Positions 1 through 8,258 of a DNA stretch of 64,000 nt are shown piece after piece. The position numbers were made by a program, and so were the translations under genes. The notes below the pieces were generated by a model. It was not told where the DNA came from. It worked only from the letters and a program-made list of their open reading frames with translations, and made no database searches. The DNA lies in the NCBI RefSeq assembly GCF_044502415.1, contig NZ_CP172402.1; one strand, written 5' to 3'. Source of the DNA: Haloimpatiens lingqiaonensis (GTDB lineage: Bacteria > Bacillota > Clostridia > Clostridiales > Clostridiaceae). How positions within the stretch are numbered: the first letter of the stretch is position 1; the number at the start of each line of letters is the position of its first letter.

Positions 1-1
1 A

Positions 2-127
2 GGGTATTTAGAAATATCTAGAAAATATGATAAAATAAAAGTAGTAGATGCAAATAGGGATATGGAAGAAATACATGGGGACATAGTAAAATTAGTAGAA
101 CAATTAATTAAAACACAACAGAAATAA
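2..127 (+). CDS. tmk: thymidylate kinase, C-terminal end (partial)
   Basis: An open frame enters from the left edge and ends at TAA 125-127, giving 41 residues that start GYLEISRKYDKIKVVDANRD. The pattern of a GYLE-type start, then a V-V-D-A strand, then an amphipathic final helix matches the end of bacterial dTMP kinase, which makes dTDP from dTMP. The following darA-holB-yaaT genes are the usual neighbours of tmk in Firmicutes, which supports the call. The rest of the gene lies outside the window. Confidence 0.75.
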   Translation, partial: GYLEISRKYDKIKVVDANRDMEEIHGDIVKLVEQLIKTQQK

Positions 128-183
128 TAATATACGGCAAAATTTTAAAAAAAGGAATAAATTTGAATAATAAAGACAATTGT

Positions 184-215
184 ACTATAATAATATATTA
201 ATACATTATTATAGT
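184..215. repeat. AT-rich perfect inverted repeat after tmk
   Basis: ACTATAATAAT at 184-194 and its complement ATTATTATAGT at about 205-215 form an 11-bp stem with a 10-base loop. There is no clear U-tract, so it may be an mRNA 3' stabiliser or a poor terminator for tmk. Confidence 0.4.
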
Positions 216-237
216 ATGGATTGGTAATTGTTAATAA

Positions 238-633
238 CTCAACTTTCGCATATGAATTTTAAGTTTTACATTATACAAGGTAAGAAGTAAAAAGTAAGAG
301 TGAAAAGATTAGGTACTAGGAAAGGATGATTTTTCTCCACTATGTTAAGGAAAATCTTTAATTAAATAAATGTATTAGTAAAATAAGTTATAATTATTTA
401 AATAAATGGAGTAGTTATAGATTTTCTTTTTAGGGGGTTAAAAAATTTTTTATTGGCGGCAGCCAGCGAAAATATAGAAATATTAATTAATGTTGAAATT
501 TTTATGGAATTTCTTAAATTTATATTTTCTTAAAACTCCATCAGGAGTTTTATCATCCTATCACCTAGTACCTAGAGCACAACTAAGTATTACTTACCTG
601 CAAATTTTTTATTTTATAACTGCGAAAGTTGAA
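238..633. mobile_element. MITE-like element 1, 396 bp, with 7-bp target duplication
   Basis: The left end reads CTCAACTTTCGCA and the right end is its near-complement TGCGAAAGTTGAA. The direct repeat TTAATAA flanks both sides (231-237 and 634-640). The interior has heptamer-type repeats, a GGAAAATC hairpin core (near 335-356) and a terminator-like stem AAAACTCC/GGAGTTTT near 533-553. No credible protein is encoded. It sits between tmk and darA, which would otherwise be close neighbours. A sister copy lies at 28854-29308 and a shorter one at 49025-49228. Confidence 0.8.
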
Positions 634-738
634 TTAATAATATGTTTTATAATAAAATATGTTGCTAGTTAACTAGTGGGGAATAATAATAGCACTTTAT
701 CCCAATAGTATGCTAGTTACTAAAAGGGGGATATTAGT

Positions 739-1068
739 ATGAAACTTGTTATTGTAATAGTACAGGACGACGTGGCTTTAGACCTAATAGATTCTTTAAC
801 AGAATCGGGGTACAGAGTTACTAAATTAGCTACTACAGGTGGTTTTTTAAAGTCAGGAAACACAACTCTTTTAATAGGTGTTGAAAAGGAAAAACTTGAA
901 GAGGTTTTAGCTATACTAAAGGAAGAGTGCAAAACAAGAAAACAAGTGGTAACTTCCCCATCACCAGTGGCAGGCTCTACAGGGGTATATGTACCATATC
1001 CAGTAGAAATTGAAATAGGTGGAGCTACAGTTTTTGTGCTAGATGTGGATCAACATTTGAAGATCTAG
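739..1068 (+). CDS. darA: cyclic-di-AMP receptor, PII-like (DarA/YaaQ)
   Basis: A 109-residue protein with the DarA/PstA (YaaQ) pattern: an N-terminal strand KLVIVIVQDD, then the TKLATTGGFLKSGNTTLL segment that forms the conserved nucleotide-binding turn, and a hydrophobic final strand. The family binds c-di-AMP as a trimer with a PII-like fold. The length equals the family norm. The ATG follows an AAAAGGGGG ribosome site with good spacing. It lies 18 bases before holB and is likely co-transcribed with it. The MITE upstream separates it from tmk. Confidence 0.93.
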   Translation: MKLVIVIVQDDVALDLIDSLTESGYRVTKLATTGGFLKSGNTTLLIGVEKEKLEEVLAILKEECKTRKQVVTSPSPVAGSTGVYVPYPVEIEIGGATVFVLDVDQHLKI

Positions 1069-1086
1069 TTTTTTTGGAGGTAACCA

Positions 1087-2031
1087 ATGAGCTTTAAAGA
1101 AATAATTGGGCATGAGGATATAAAGGAACAAATGATGAGGGCTATAGAAAAGGGAATGTTATCTCATGCCCATCTTATAGTAGGAGAAGATGGAATTGGA
1201 AAGAGTACCATAGCTAAGGCTATGGCTCTTAAAATTCTAGGAAAAACAAAGGATATGCAGTATCCAGATATAATTCAGTGGAGAATCCCTAAAAAAGAAA
1301 AATCATTAAAGGTAGATCATATAAGAGAGCTTATAGAGGAAATAAATAAAAAGCCTCATGAAGGGGATAAAAAAGTAGTAATAGTGCATGAAGCACATAA
1401 AATGACAGAGCAGGCTCAAAATGCGTTATTAAAGACCATAGAGGAGCCGCCTAAGGGTGTAGTGATAATTTTACTATGTGAAAAGCTACAGGTAATATTA
1501 GAAACAATAAAATCAAGGTGTCAAATACATACATTGAGAGCTTTAAGTGAGGGTGAAATTAGAAAATTTGTTCTTAGGGAATATGAGGGCTTAAATATAG
1601 AAGAAGTGGATGCGGTAGTAGCATTTAGCGATGGAATACCTGGAAGAGCTGAAAAGTTTATTGAAGATGAGGAGTTTCATCATATTAGAGATGGTATTTT
1701 GCAGATACTTATTTCTATTACAAAAGTAGATGAATTAAAAGCAATGGAATACGAAAGCTTTTTTAACAAATACAAAGAAGACTGGGAAGAGACTTTAAAC
1801 TGCGGGCTAACCTTTGTAAGAGATGCTATGATTTTTAAGGAAACAGGAAATAGGCAACTTATAATAAATAAGGATAAAATTAAAAATGTACAAGAATTAG
1901 CTAATGTATTTTCATATATAAAATTAAATGCTATTATAGATATAATAGGATCTGCAATGGATGGGTTGCGCAAAAATGTTAATTCAGCATTGATTTTTGA
2001 GATGATGCTGCTTAAATTACAGGAGGTTTAG
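1087..2031 (+). CDS. holB: DNA polymerase III delta' subunit
   Basis: A 314-residue AAA+ clamp-loader subunit. Visible are a P-loop region GEDGIGKST near residue 35, the sensor segment with NALLKTIEEPP near 115-125 and the SRC motif (KSRCQ) near 140. The family works in the clamp-loader complex with DnaX and HolA. The gene starts with ATG after TTTTTGGAGG and its stop codon ends one base before the start of yaaT, so the two are probably translationally coupled. Confidence 0.95.
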   Translation: MSFKEIIGHEDIKEQMMRAIEKGMLSHAHLIVGEDGIGKSTIAKAMALKILGKTKDMQYPDIIQWRIPKKEKSLKVDHIRELIEEINKKPHEGDKKVVIVHEAHKMTEQAQNALLKTIEEPPKGVVIILLCEKLQVILETIKSRCQIHTLRALSEGEIRKFVLREYEGLNIEEVDAVVAFSDGIPGRAEKFIEDEEFHHIRDGILQILISITKVDELKAMEYESFFNKYKEDWEETLNCGLTFVRDAMIFKETGNRQLIINKDKIKNVQELANVFSYIKLNAIIDIIGSAMDGLRKNVNSALIFEMMLLKLQEV

Positions 2032-2032
2032 C

Positions 2033-3154
2033 ATGGTAACAGTTATAGGAGTGCGTTTTAGAAAGGCAGGTAAAATATATTATTTTGATCCAGCTGGGTT
2101 AGAATTAAATATAGAGGACAAGGTTCTAGTTGAAACTGCCAGAGGCATAGAATTTGGAGAATGTGTAATAGCTAATAGAGAAGTAAGTGAAGATAAAATT
2201 GTAGCTCCATTAAAAAGTGTTATAAGAAAAGCCGATAAAGCTGATATAGAAAAAAATATTGATAATAAAAGAAAAGAAGAAGAAGCTTTTAACATATGTA
2301 TCGAAAAAATTGGTAAACATAATTTAGATATGAAGCTTATAGATGTAGAATATACCTTTGATAATAACAAAGTCATATTTTATTTTACTGCAGAGGGTAG
2401 AGTTGACTTTAGAGAGCTAGTTAAGGATTTAGCGTCAGTATTTAGAACTAGAATTGAATTAAGACAAATTGGCGTAAGAGATGAAGCTAAGATGATTGGT
2501 GGGCTTGGACCTTGTGGAAGACCTTTGTGCTGTTCATCATTTCTTGGGGATTTTGAACCAGTGTCCATAAGAATGGCAAAGGAACAAAACCTTTCTTTAA
2601 ATCCATCAAAGATATCTGGTATATGTGGAAGACTTATGTGCTGCTTAAATTATGAACAGGAAAACTATGAAGAAATAAGAAAGAAATTACCGAAAGTAGG
2701 AGCTATAGTAGATACTCCTTATGGTCAAGGGGAAGTTTTGGCTAATAGTGCAATAAAAGAAAATGTAAAAATAAAAACTAAAATAGATGGAGAAGAAACC
2801 ATAAGAGAAGTATCTGTTAATGAGATAAAGCTTATATCCGGTGAATATGAAGATGCAGTTAGGGAAGAAGAGATAAATATAGAAATTCAAGATGAAGAGG
2901 ACAGAGAAATAATTAAAGATTTATTTAAGGAGGAACTAGGAGGCTTCAATATGAAATCTGTATTTAAGGTTGTAGGAATGAAAACTTGTAAGGATGTAAG
3001 TAAAATTAAAAATGCTATTGCAAATAATGAGGGCATAGTGGCTTGCCAAATAAATAAAGATAACTCTCAAGTGGAGATAGTATACGATGATTACTTTGTA
3101 GATGAAGACACATTAATGGAATGTATAGAGAATTTGGGATATACAGTGATGTAA
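2033..3154 (+). CDS. yaaT: PSP1-domain protein YaaT/RicT with C-terminal HMA-like extension
   Basis: A 373-residue protein. Residues 1-270 are a PSP1/YaaT protein with the cysteine-rich segments GPCGRPLCC (about 159-167) and CGRLMCC (about 198-204). In Bacillus this family (RicT) forms an Fe-S complex affecting RNA processing, sporulation and competence. Residues about 305-373 are extra compared with the roughly 275-residue Bacillus protein. They read like a ferredoxin-fold heavy-metal-associated domain, beginning FKVVGMKTCKD and ending ENLGYTVM, but the usual CxxC is reduced to one Cys. The start is ATG after AGGAGGTTT. Confidence 0.9.
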   Translation: MVTVIGVRFRKAGKIYYFDPAGLELNIEDKVLVETARGIEFGECVIANREVSEDKIVAPLKSVIRKADKADIEKNIDNKRKEEEAFNICIEKIGKHNLDMKLIDVEYTFDNNKVIFYFTAEGRVDFRELVKDLASVFRTRIELRQIGVRDEAKMIGGLGPCGRPLCCSSFLGDFEPVSIRMAKEQNLSLNPSKISGICGRLMCCLNYEQENYEEIRKKLPKVGAIVDTPYGQGEVLANSAIKENVKIKTKIDGEETIREVSVNEIKLISGEYEDAVREEEINIEIQDEEDREIIKDLFKEELGGFNMKSVFKVVGMKTCKDVSKIKNAIANNEGIVACQINKDNSQVEIVYDDYFVDEDTLMECIENLGYTVM

Positions 3155-3236
3155 AAATTTCTTTTAAAATATTGTGAAACATGATAAAATAAGTAATGGA
3201 TAATGATTATCCAAAATACTAAGGAGGTGTGTAACT

Positions 3237-3407
3237 ATGGCATATAAAATTACAGATGCTTGTGTAAGCTGCGGAGCATGTGCTTCAGAATGTCCAGTTA
3301 ACGCTATAAGCCAAGGAGATGCTCTATACGTTATAGATGCAGATACTTGTATTGACTGCGGAAACTGTGCTAACGTTTGTCCAGTAGGAGCACCAGTTCA
3401 AGAATAG
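3237..3407 (+). CDS. 2[4Fe-4S] clostridial-type ferredoxin
   Basis: A 56-residue protein, MAYKITDACVSCGACASECP at the N-terminus, with a second CxxCxxCxxxCP set (CIDCGNCANVCP) after residue 37. The two cluster motifs and the length are those of the classic small clostridial ferredoxin, a low-potential electron carrier in the cytoplasm for pyruvate:ferredoxin oxidoreductase and hydrogenase. A strong AAGGAGGTGTG ribosome site precedes the ATG. A hairpin terminator follows at once, so the gene is probably monocistronic. Confidence 0.96.
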   Translation: MAYKITDACVSCGACASECPVNAISQGDALYVIDADTCIDCGNCANVCPVGAPVQE

Positions 3408-3417
3408 TATTACTTAT

Positions 3418-3448
3418 AGAAAAAGACCGATTATGCGGTCTTTTTTTA
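3418..3448 (+). terminator. Rho-independent terminator of the ferredoxin gene
   Basis: AAAGACCG, a short ATTATG loop and CGGTCTTT followed by a T-run, 10 bases after the ferredoxin stop. Confidence 0.9.
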
Positions 3449-3503
3449 TATTAATTTATTAATAAAAACAAGGTAAAAAAGATATTAGTCACATATTATA
3501 GTA

Positions 3504-3533
3504 TTGATAAATATAATATATTAAAAATATAAT
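3504..3533 (+). promoter_or_regulatory. orphan sigma-A promoter
   Basis: TTGATA (3504-3509), an 18-base spacer and TATAAT (3528-3533). No protein gene follows before the hairpin at 3590-3647, so this may start a small RNA. Confidence 0.45.
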
Positions 3534-3539
3534 ATGCAT

Positions 3540-3647
3540 AGCTTCTATTCTTAAAGACATATTTATCTAATATTCATATAATTCTATCCTCTAGTAAACC
3601 TTAAGTTAAATAATACTTAAAGCATTACTAGAGGTATTATTTTTTTA
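3540..3647 (+). ncRNA. candidate small RNA, promoter-to-terminator unit
   Basis: Between the ferredoxin terminator and the corA leader there is no reading frame of use. There is a promoter-like pair at 3504-3533 and, about 50 bases after the expected start, a strong hairpin: CCTCTAGTAA (3590-3599) pairs with TTACTAGAGG (3625-3634), with an inner TTAAGT/ACTTAA pair, followed by TATTATTTTTTT. The unit would make an RNA of about 105 nt. I do not recognise a known family, and the hairpin might instead end a read-through transcript. Confidence 0.35.
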
Positions 3648-3780
3648 TAATAAATTTTAAACAATATTAAGATAGCGGTGGCCATATGAGAATTAGGTTT
3701 CACTTGATAAAGAATGTATAGAAGTTTATAATATAGTGATTACATATTTAATAAATCTCTAAGAACAAGGAGGACTAAAT

Positions 3781-4713
3781 ATGATTTCTATATATAAGTC
3801 ATTAGAAAATCAAGAATTACAAGAAATTGAGCATATAGAAACTGGTTGCTGGATAAACATGGTTGCGCCATCAGAAGAGGAAATAGCTTTGGTTTCTAAG
3901 AAAACAGGAGCACCAGTAGAATTTTTAAAGGCAGCATTAGACGAGGAAGAGACTTCAAGATTGGAATTGGATGAAAATATACTTATAGTTGTAGATATAC
4001 CTTTCACAGAAATGGAGTATAATTCTCTTACCTATGATACATACCCTCTTGCCATAATTCACACCCAAAATGAAATAATAACAGTATGCTTAAAAAACAG
4101 TAGAATACTTCAAGATTTTGCAGAAAAGAAGATAAGTTCTTTCTACACTTTTAAGCGTTCAAGATTTATACTTCAGATTTTGTATAGAATAGCTAACTAC
4201 TATTTAATATATTTAAGACAAATAGATAAAAAGAGTTTGTTAGTAGAGAAAAGATTACATAAATCCATGAAAAATAAAGAATTAATTCAACTATTGGCAT
4301 TAGAAAAATCATTGGTTTACTTTTCTACATCATTAAAGGCTAATGAAATAACCTTAGAGAAAATGCTTAAGTTATCTATAATGCAAAAATATGAGGAAGA
4401 TAAGGATGTTCTAGAAGATGTAATAGTAGAAAATAAACAGGCCATAGAGATGTGTAACATATATAGTAATATATTGAGTGGAACTATGGATGCTTTTGCA
4501 TCAGTTATATCTAACAACCTAAATATAGTTATGAAATTTTTAGCGGCTATAACCATAGTAATGTCCATACCAAATATGGTTTCAGGACTATTTGGTATGA
4601 ATGTAAATGTTCCTTTTTCTAATTCACCAAATGGATTTTGGTATGTATTAGCTTTAATTGCAGGAATATCTTCTATAGTTACTTATGTACTTGTAAAGAC
4701 AGACATGTTTTAG
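3781..4713 (+). CDS. corA: CorA-family divalent cation transporter
   Basis: A 310-residue protein with a long soluble N-terminal domain and two C-terminal membrane helices. The first helix (about 258-275) ends in the signature FGMNVNVPF (GMN motif), and the second runs from about 283 to the end. CorA proteins form pentameric Mg2+ channels in the cytoplasmic membrane, with Co2+ or Ni2+ as alternative ions. The length fits the family. An AAGGAGG site precedes the ATG by eight bases. The gene looks monocistronic, and a short heptamer array (TTGACAA type) begins right after the stop. Confidence 0.92.
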   Translation: MISIYKSLENQELQEIEHIETGCWINMVAPSEEEIALVSKKTGAPVEFLKAALDEEETSRLELDENILIVVDIPFTEMEYNSLTYDTYPLAIIHTQNEIITVCLKNSRILQDFAEKKISSFYTFKRSRFILQILYRIANYYLIYLRQIDKKSLLVEKRLHKSMKNKELIQLLALEKSLVYFSTSLKANEITLEKMLKLSIMQKYEEDKDVLEDVIVENKQAIEMCNIYSNILSGTMDAFASVISNNLNIVMKFLAAITIVMSIPNMVSGLFGMNVNVPFSNSPNGFWYVLALIAGISSIVTYVLVKTDMF

Positions 4714-4861
4714 GAATTGACAATTGACAATTGTCAATTAAGTAAGAAGTAAGAGGTAAGAGTTTTTAGGGGTTAAAATTAATGCATGAAAGGGTGAATG
4801 GAAATATCCTGGATTGCTTATTTGATTAGAAGGAGGATAAACTACCGGTTTATATAAAGAT

Positions 4862-5602
4862 ATGAGTATAGTAAGAGATGATGAAACATTAGATGACCTA
4901 CAATTAGGCGGGTTATGTGTTATACAGAAAAAAGAAGGCTTTAGATTTGGAGTAGATGCGGTGCTTTTAGCCAATTTTGCTAAGGTCAAAAGTGGAGATA
5001 GAGTAATAGATTTGTGCAGTGGAACAGGGGTTATCCCTTTTATAATAGAAGGAAAAAAAAGCCCTCAGTACATATGCGGGTTGGAAATACAGCAGGACAT
5101 GGTGGAGATGGCAAAGCGTTCTGTAATTTATAATAAATTAGAAGAAAAGATGCAGTTTGTAAATGGGGATTTAAAGGATGAAAGTCTTTTAAAGGATTTA
5201 GGAAGATTTAATGTAGTAACAGTAAATCCACCCTATAAGCTTAAAAATTCAGGAATAACTAATTTGAAGGATAAAGATGCTATAGCTAGACACGAGATAC
5301 TTTGTACCTTAGAGGATGTAATAAAAGCTTGTAGAACCCTCCTTAAGGATAATGGAAGGATGTATATGGTACATAGGCCAGATAGACTTGTGGACATAGT
5401 AACGCTTATGAGAAAATATAAAATAGAGCCTAAAAGAATAAGAATGGTACATCCATCTGCAGGAAAAGCACCTAATATAGTTCTTGTGGAGGGACAAAGG
5501 GATGGGGGTAAATTTCTAAAATGGGATGAACCTCTATATGTGCACAAGGCTGATGGCAGTTACACAGAGGAAATAGAGAAGATTTACGGAAGAATTAAAT
5601 AA
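4862..5602 (+). CDS. tRNA1(Val) (adenine37-N6)-methyltransferase family protein (TrmN/YabB type)
   Basis: A 246-residue SAM-dependent methyltransferase. Residues 1-35 carry the family opening (DDLQLGGLCVIQ ... GFRFGVDAVLLANF). The SAM-binding loop DLCSGTGVIPF is near 53-63, and the adenine-N6 motif NPPY lies near 123-126. It stands directly before rsmI, as yabB stands before yabC in Bacillus. No good ribosome site lies within 15 bases of the ATG. The AAGGAGG at 4830 is about 25 bases away, and no other start in frame exists after the stop at 4838. Confidence 0.88.
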   Translation: MSIVRDDETLDDLQLGGLCVIQKKEGFRFGVDAVLLANFAKVKSGDRVIDLCSGTGVIPFIIEGKKSPQYICGLEIQQDMVEMAKRSVIYNKLEEKMQFVNGDLKDESLLKDLGRFNVVTVNPPYKLKNSGITNLKDKDAIARHEILCTLEDVIKACRTLLKDNGRMYMVHRPDRLVDIVTLMRKYKIEPKRIRMVHPSAGKAPNIVLVEGQRDGGKFLKWDEPLYVHKADGSYTEEIEKIYGRIK

Positions 5603-5617
5603 TAAAGGAATGATTAT

Positions 5618-6481
5618 ATGAGCTTAGGAAAGTTATTTTTAGTGGGAACTCCCATAGGAAATTTGTCAGACATAACTTTAAGGGCATTAGAGACTTTAAA
5701 AACTGTAGATATGATAGCTGCCGAAGATACAAGGCAGACATTAAAGCTTTTGAACCATTTTTCCATAAAAAAGCCTTTGATAAGTTATCATAAATATAAT
5801 GAAACAGAAAGAGGTAACGAAATAATTTCTAAATTACGAGAAGGAATTAATGTAGCCCTAGTGACAGATGCGGGTATGCCTGGTATATCTGATCCAGGCA
5901 GTGTGGTGACAGAAAAATGCATAGAAGAGGGAATAGACTTTGAGGTGATACCGGGAGCCACTGCAGTTATAACGGCTCTTGTGCATTCTGGTTTAGACAC
6001 AACATCTTTTATTTTTAAGGGATTTATTCCAAGAGAAAATAAAGAGAGAAGAGAATTTTTAGAAGACTTAAAGGATAGACAGGAAACGCTTATATTTTAT
6101 GAAGCACCTCATAGACTTAAAAAAACTTTAGAATTTTTGAAGGAGAATTTAGGAAATCGTAGAATATCTATATGTAGAGAATTGACAAAGCTTCATGAAG
6201 AAATTTTAAGATTTACACTAGAGGAAAGCATAGCCTATTATGAGGAAAAATTACCTAAGGGGGAATTTGTTCTTATTTTGGAAGGAAAAAATAAGGCTGA
6301 GGCAGAAAAGGAAAAAATGGAGCTTTGGGAATATATTAGTATAGAGGAACATATAAAAAAGTATATAGAAGAAGGCATATCTAAGAAGGAAGCAATAAAA
6401 AAAGTGGCTAAAGATAGAAATATGCCTAAATCAGAGATATACAAACATTCTTTAAATTTATCCGATGACTATCTGCCGTAA
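5618..6481 (+). CDS. rsmI: 16S rRNA (cytidine1402-2'-O)-methyltransferase
   Basis: A 287-residue tetrapyrrole-methylase-fold enzyme that methylates the ribose of C1402 in 16S rRNA. Visible are the N-terminal LFLVGTPIGNLSDITLRALE, the AAEDTRQT segment, the glycine-rich TDAGMPGISDPG loop and VIPGATAV. It starts at ATG after AAAGGAATG, 15 bases past the methyltransferase gene. The last six codons (SDDYLP) and the stop codon are contributed by the 130-bp repeat that begins at 6461, so the native C-terminus has been replaced or extended. Confidence 0.95.
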   Translation: MSLGKLFLVGTPIGNLSDITLRALETLKTVDMIAAEDTRQTLKLLNHFSIKKPLISYHKYNETERGNEIISKLREGINVALVTDAGMPGISDPGSVVTEKCIEEGIDFEVIPGATAVITALVHSGLDTTSFIFKGFIPRENKERREFLEDLKDRQETLIFYEAPHRLKKTLEFLKENLGNRRISICRELTKLHEEILRFTLEESIAYYEEKLPKGEFVLILEGKNKAEAEKEKMELWEYISIEEHIKKYIEEGISKKEAIKKVAKDRNMPKSEIYKHSLNLSDDYLP

Positions 6482-6590
6482 CACTCCCACTTTTAACAAA
6501 GTGGAAGATAACGGCAGCTACGTCCCTGGATAACGATCTCTAACCTTCAGTTGGAGTAAAAACTCCACCTGAAGCTAAGAGCTCTGTTTA
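6461..6590 (+). repeat. 130-bp double-hairpin repeat, copy 1
   Basis: This copy starts TCCGATGACTATCTGCCG and ends GCTCTGTTTA. Hairpin I pairs CTGCCGT with ACGGCAG, enclosing a second CCCAC/GTGG stem. Hairpin II pairs CTTCAG..GGAG with CTCC..CTGAAG. The start overlaps the end of rsmI. A tandem copy follows with no gap. Confidence 0.9.
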
Positions 6591-6720
6591 TCCGATGACT
6601 ATCTGCCGTAACACTCCCACTTCTAACAAAGTGGGAGATAACGGCAGCTACGTCCCTGGATAACGATCTCTAACCTTCAGATGGAGTAAAGATTCCATCT
6701 GAAGCTAAGAGCTCTGTTTA
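6591..6720 (+). repeat. 130-bp double-hairpin repeat, copy 2 (tandem)
   Basis: Exactly the same length and ends as copy 1, head to tail. The CTCCCACTT/AAGTGGGAG stem is perfect here. Confidence 0.9.
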
Positions 6721-6736
6721 TAATTATATGGTTTAA

Positions 6737-6762
6737 AAAGGAAATGTTAACATTTCCTTTAT
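6737..6762. terminator. terminator-like palindrome after rsmI
   Basis: AAAGGAAATGTT/AACATTTCCTTT is a perfect 24-base palindrome with a short T-rich tail. It probably ends the rsmI transcript. The rest of 6763-6950 has no gene and presumably holds the promoter of the next gene. Confidence 0.6.
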
Positions 6763-6950
6763 TCCAAATTTTGCGTTGAGTTTAAATTTGATAAATGATA
6801 TAATTAAAAATATGATTTTAGTAAATGAAAAGTACGTAACTCACTATAGCAAATGAAAATTTGTAAAAATATTCGGCAGCTTTAGGAAGTTAGATTAGAA
6901 TATACTACGACAGAAGTTTTATAATAATTTATATTAGGGAGGAATTGGGA

Positions 6951-8093
6951 GTGAATAAGAAGATAATATCCGTATTAGTTGCTGCAGGAATCGTAATGGG
7001 GACAACTCTACCAGCAATGGCTACTCCGAATACAGTTAATCAAAGAAAAGCGGAGTTACAGCAAAATAAAGATGCTTTAAAAAATGCACAGAAAAAGAAA
7101 GCAGACTTAGAAGAAGAAATTCAAAAATTAGATGGTAAAATAGAAGGTTTAATGAGAGAAAGTAATAATTTAACACAAAAAATATCTACTACTGAAAAAA
7201 ATATAGAAACTACAAAAAAACAATTGGAAGAAGCTAAAAAGCAGCTAGAAGAGCAACAAGCTATTTACAATCAGAGAGTAAGAGCTATGTATATAAATGG
7301 TGCAGATAGCTATTTAGAAGTTTTATTAGATGCTGAAAACTTTTCAGATTTAATAAGCAGAGTAGATATGATAAAAAGCATAGTTACTAGTGACAAGAAA
7401 ATCATAGGTGAATTAGATGCTAAAAAAGAAGAAGTAAATGGTAAAAAGGTAGCACTAGATACTGAAAAGCAAAAACTTGTAGCATTAAAATCAGAAAATG
7501 AAAATAAATTAGCTAAAATGAATGAAAATAAAAAAGAGCAAGAAAAAGTGTTAGCAAAATTACAACAAGAAGAAAGCAAATATAAGGATAAGGTTGATGA
7601 TTCTGCAAGAATGTTAGCAGAAGCTCAAAGGGCAGTACAATTAGCCATGGCATCAACAACAAATTCAAGTCGACCATCAAGAGGTGGCGGATACACAGGT
7701 GGAACTAGTAATTCATCTTCATCGGGTTCTTCAAGCAATGTGGTAATCCCTGCTTCTGGAGCAGCAGCAAGAGCAGCAAGTATTGCATTGGGATTCCGAG
7801 GGGTTCCATATGTATGGGGAGGAACAACTCCAAGTGGATTTGACTGTTCAGGTCTTGTACAATACTGTTTTAGACAAGCAGGAATTCAATTACCTAGAGA
7901 TACTTATGGTCAAATAGGTGTTGGTGTACCTGTTTCAAGAGATCAATTACAAGTAGGAGATTTGATATTCCCTCATACAGGTCATGTAGGTATATATGTA
8001 GGCGGTGGACAAATGGTACATGCACCTCATACTGGTGATGTTGTAAAAGTTGCACCAATATATAAATTCTACACTGCAAGAAGAATAAGATAA
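6951..8093 (+). CDS. secreted NlpC/P60 peptidoglycan hydrolase with coiled coil
   Basis: A 380-residue exported protein. The signal peptide covers about residues 1-25 (KKIISVLVAAGIVMG..PAMA). A long coiled coil rich in K, E, Q and N runs from about 30 to 225, then comes a Ser/Gly-rich linker and a C-terminal NlpC/P60 domain with catalytic Cys299 (FDCSGLVQYC) and His345 (HTGHVGIYV). Such PcsB-like proteins cut peptide bonds in peptidoglycan at division or growth sites. I take GTG 6951 as start because GGAGG at 6938 lies eight bases before it. TTG 6945 is too close to that site. Confidence 0.92.
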   Translation: MNKKIISVLVAAGIVMGTTLPAMATPNTVNQRKAELQQNKDALKNAQKKKADLEEEIQKLDGKIEGLMRESNNLTQKISTTEKNIETTKKQLEEAKKQLEEQQAIYNQRVRAMYINGADSYLEVLLDAENFSDLISRVDMIKSIVTSDKKIIGELDAKKEEVNGKKVALDTEKQKLVALKSENENKLAKMNENKKEQEKVLAKLQQEESKYKDKVDDSARMLAEAQRAVQLAMASTTNSSRPSRGGGYTGGTSNSSSSGSSSNVVIPASGAAARAASIALGFRGVPYVWGGTTPSGFDCSGLVQYCFRQAGIQLPRDTYGQIGVGVPVSRDQLQVGDLIFPHTGHVGIYVGGGQMVHAPHTGDVVKVAPIYKFYTARRIR

Positions 8094-8105
8094 TAAATTA
8101 AGCTT

Positions 8106-8171
8106 ATAAACCAGAGTTTTATTTTCAGATTCACCACCAATGATAAAGAAAATAAAACTTTGGTTTTTTAT
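8106..8171 (+). terminator. terminator of the NlpC/P60 gene
   Basis: A long stem, AACCAGAGTTTTATTTTC with GAAAATAAAACTTTGGTT, followed by TTTT. It lies 12 bases after the stop. Confidence 0.85.
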
Positions 8172-8258
8172 AATTGAGCCCACAAAACCTCGTACTCTTG
8201 TGGCTTAGATGGGTTTATTATTGTAGATTGTAACTAAAAATAATTTTTAAATATGAAG

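Noticed and set aside
490..672. A 60-residue frame within the MITE-like element
   Set aside because: It lies within a repeat, has no ribosome site, and its composition follows the repeat sequence.
6461..6720. Calling the 130-bp repeat a riboswitch or plain terminator
   Set aside because: It has no T-run, appears in both orientations and also lies in leaders; no known aptamer motif is visible.
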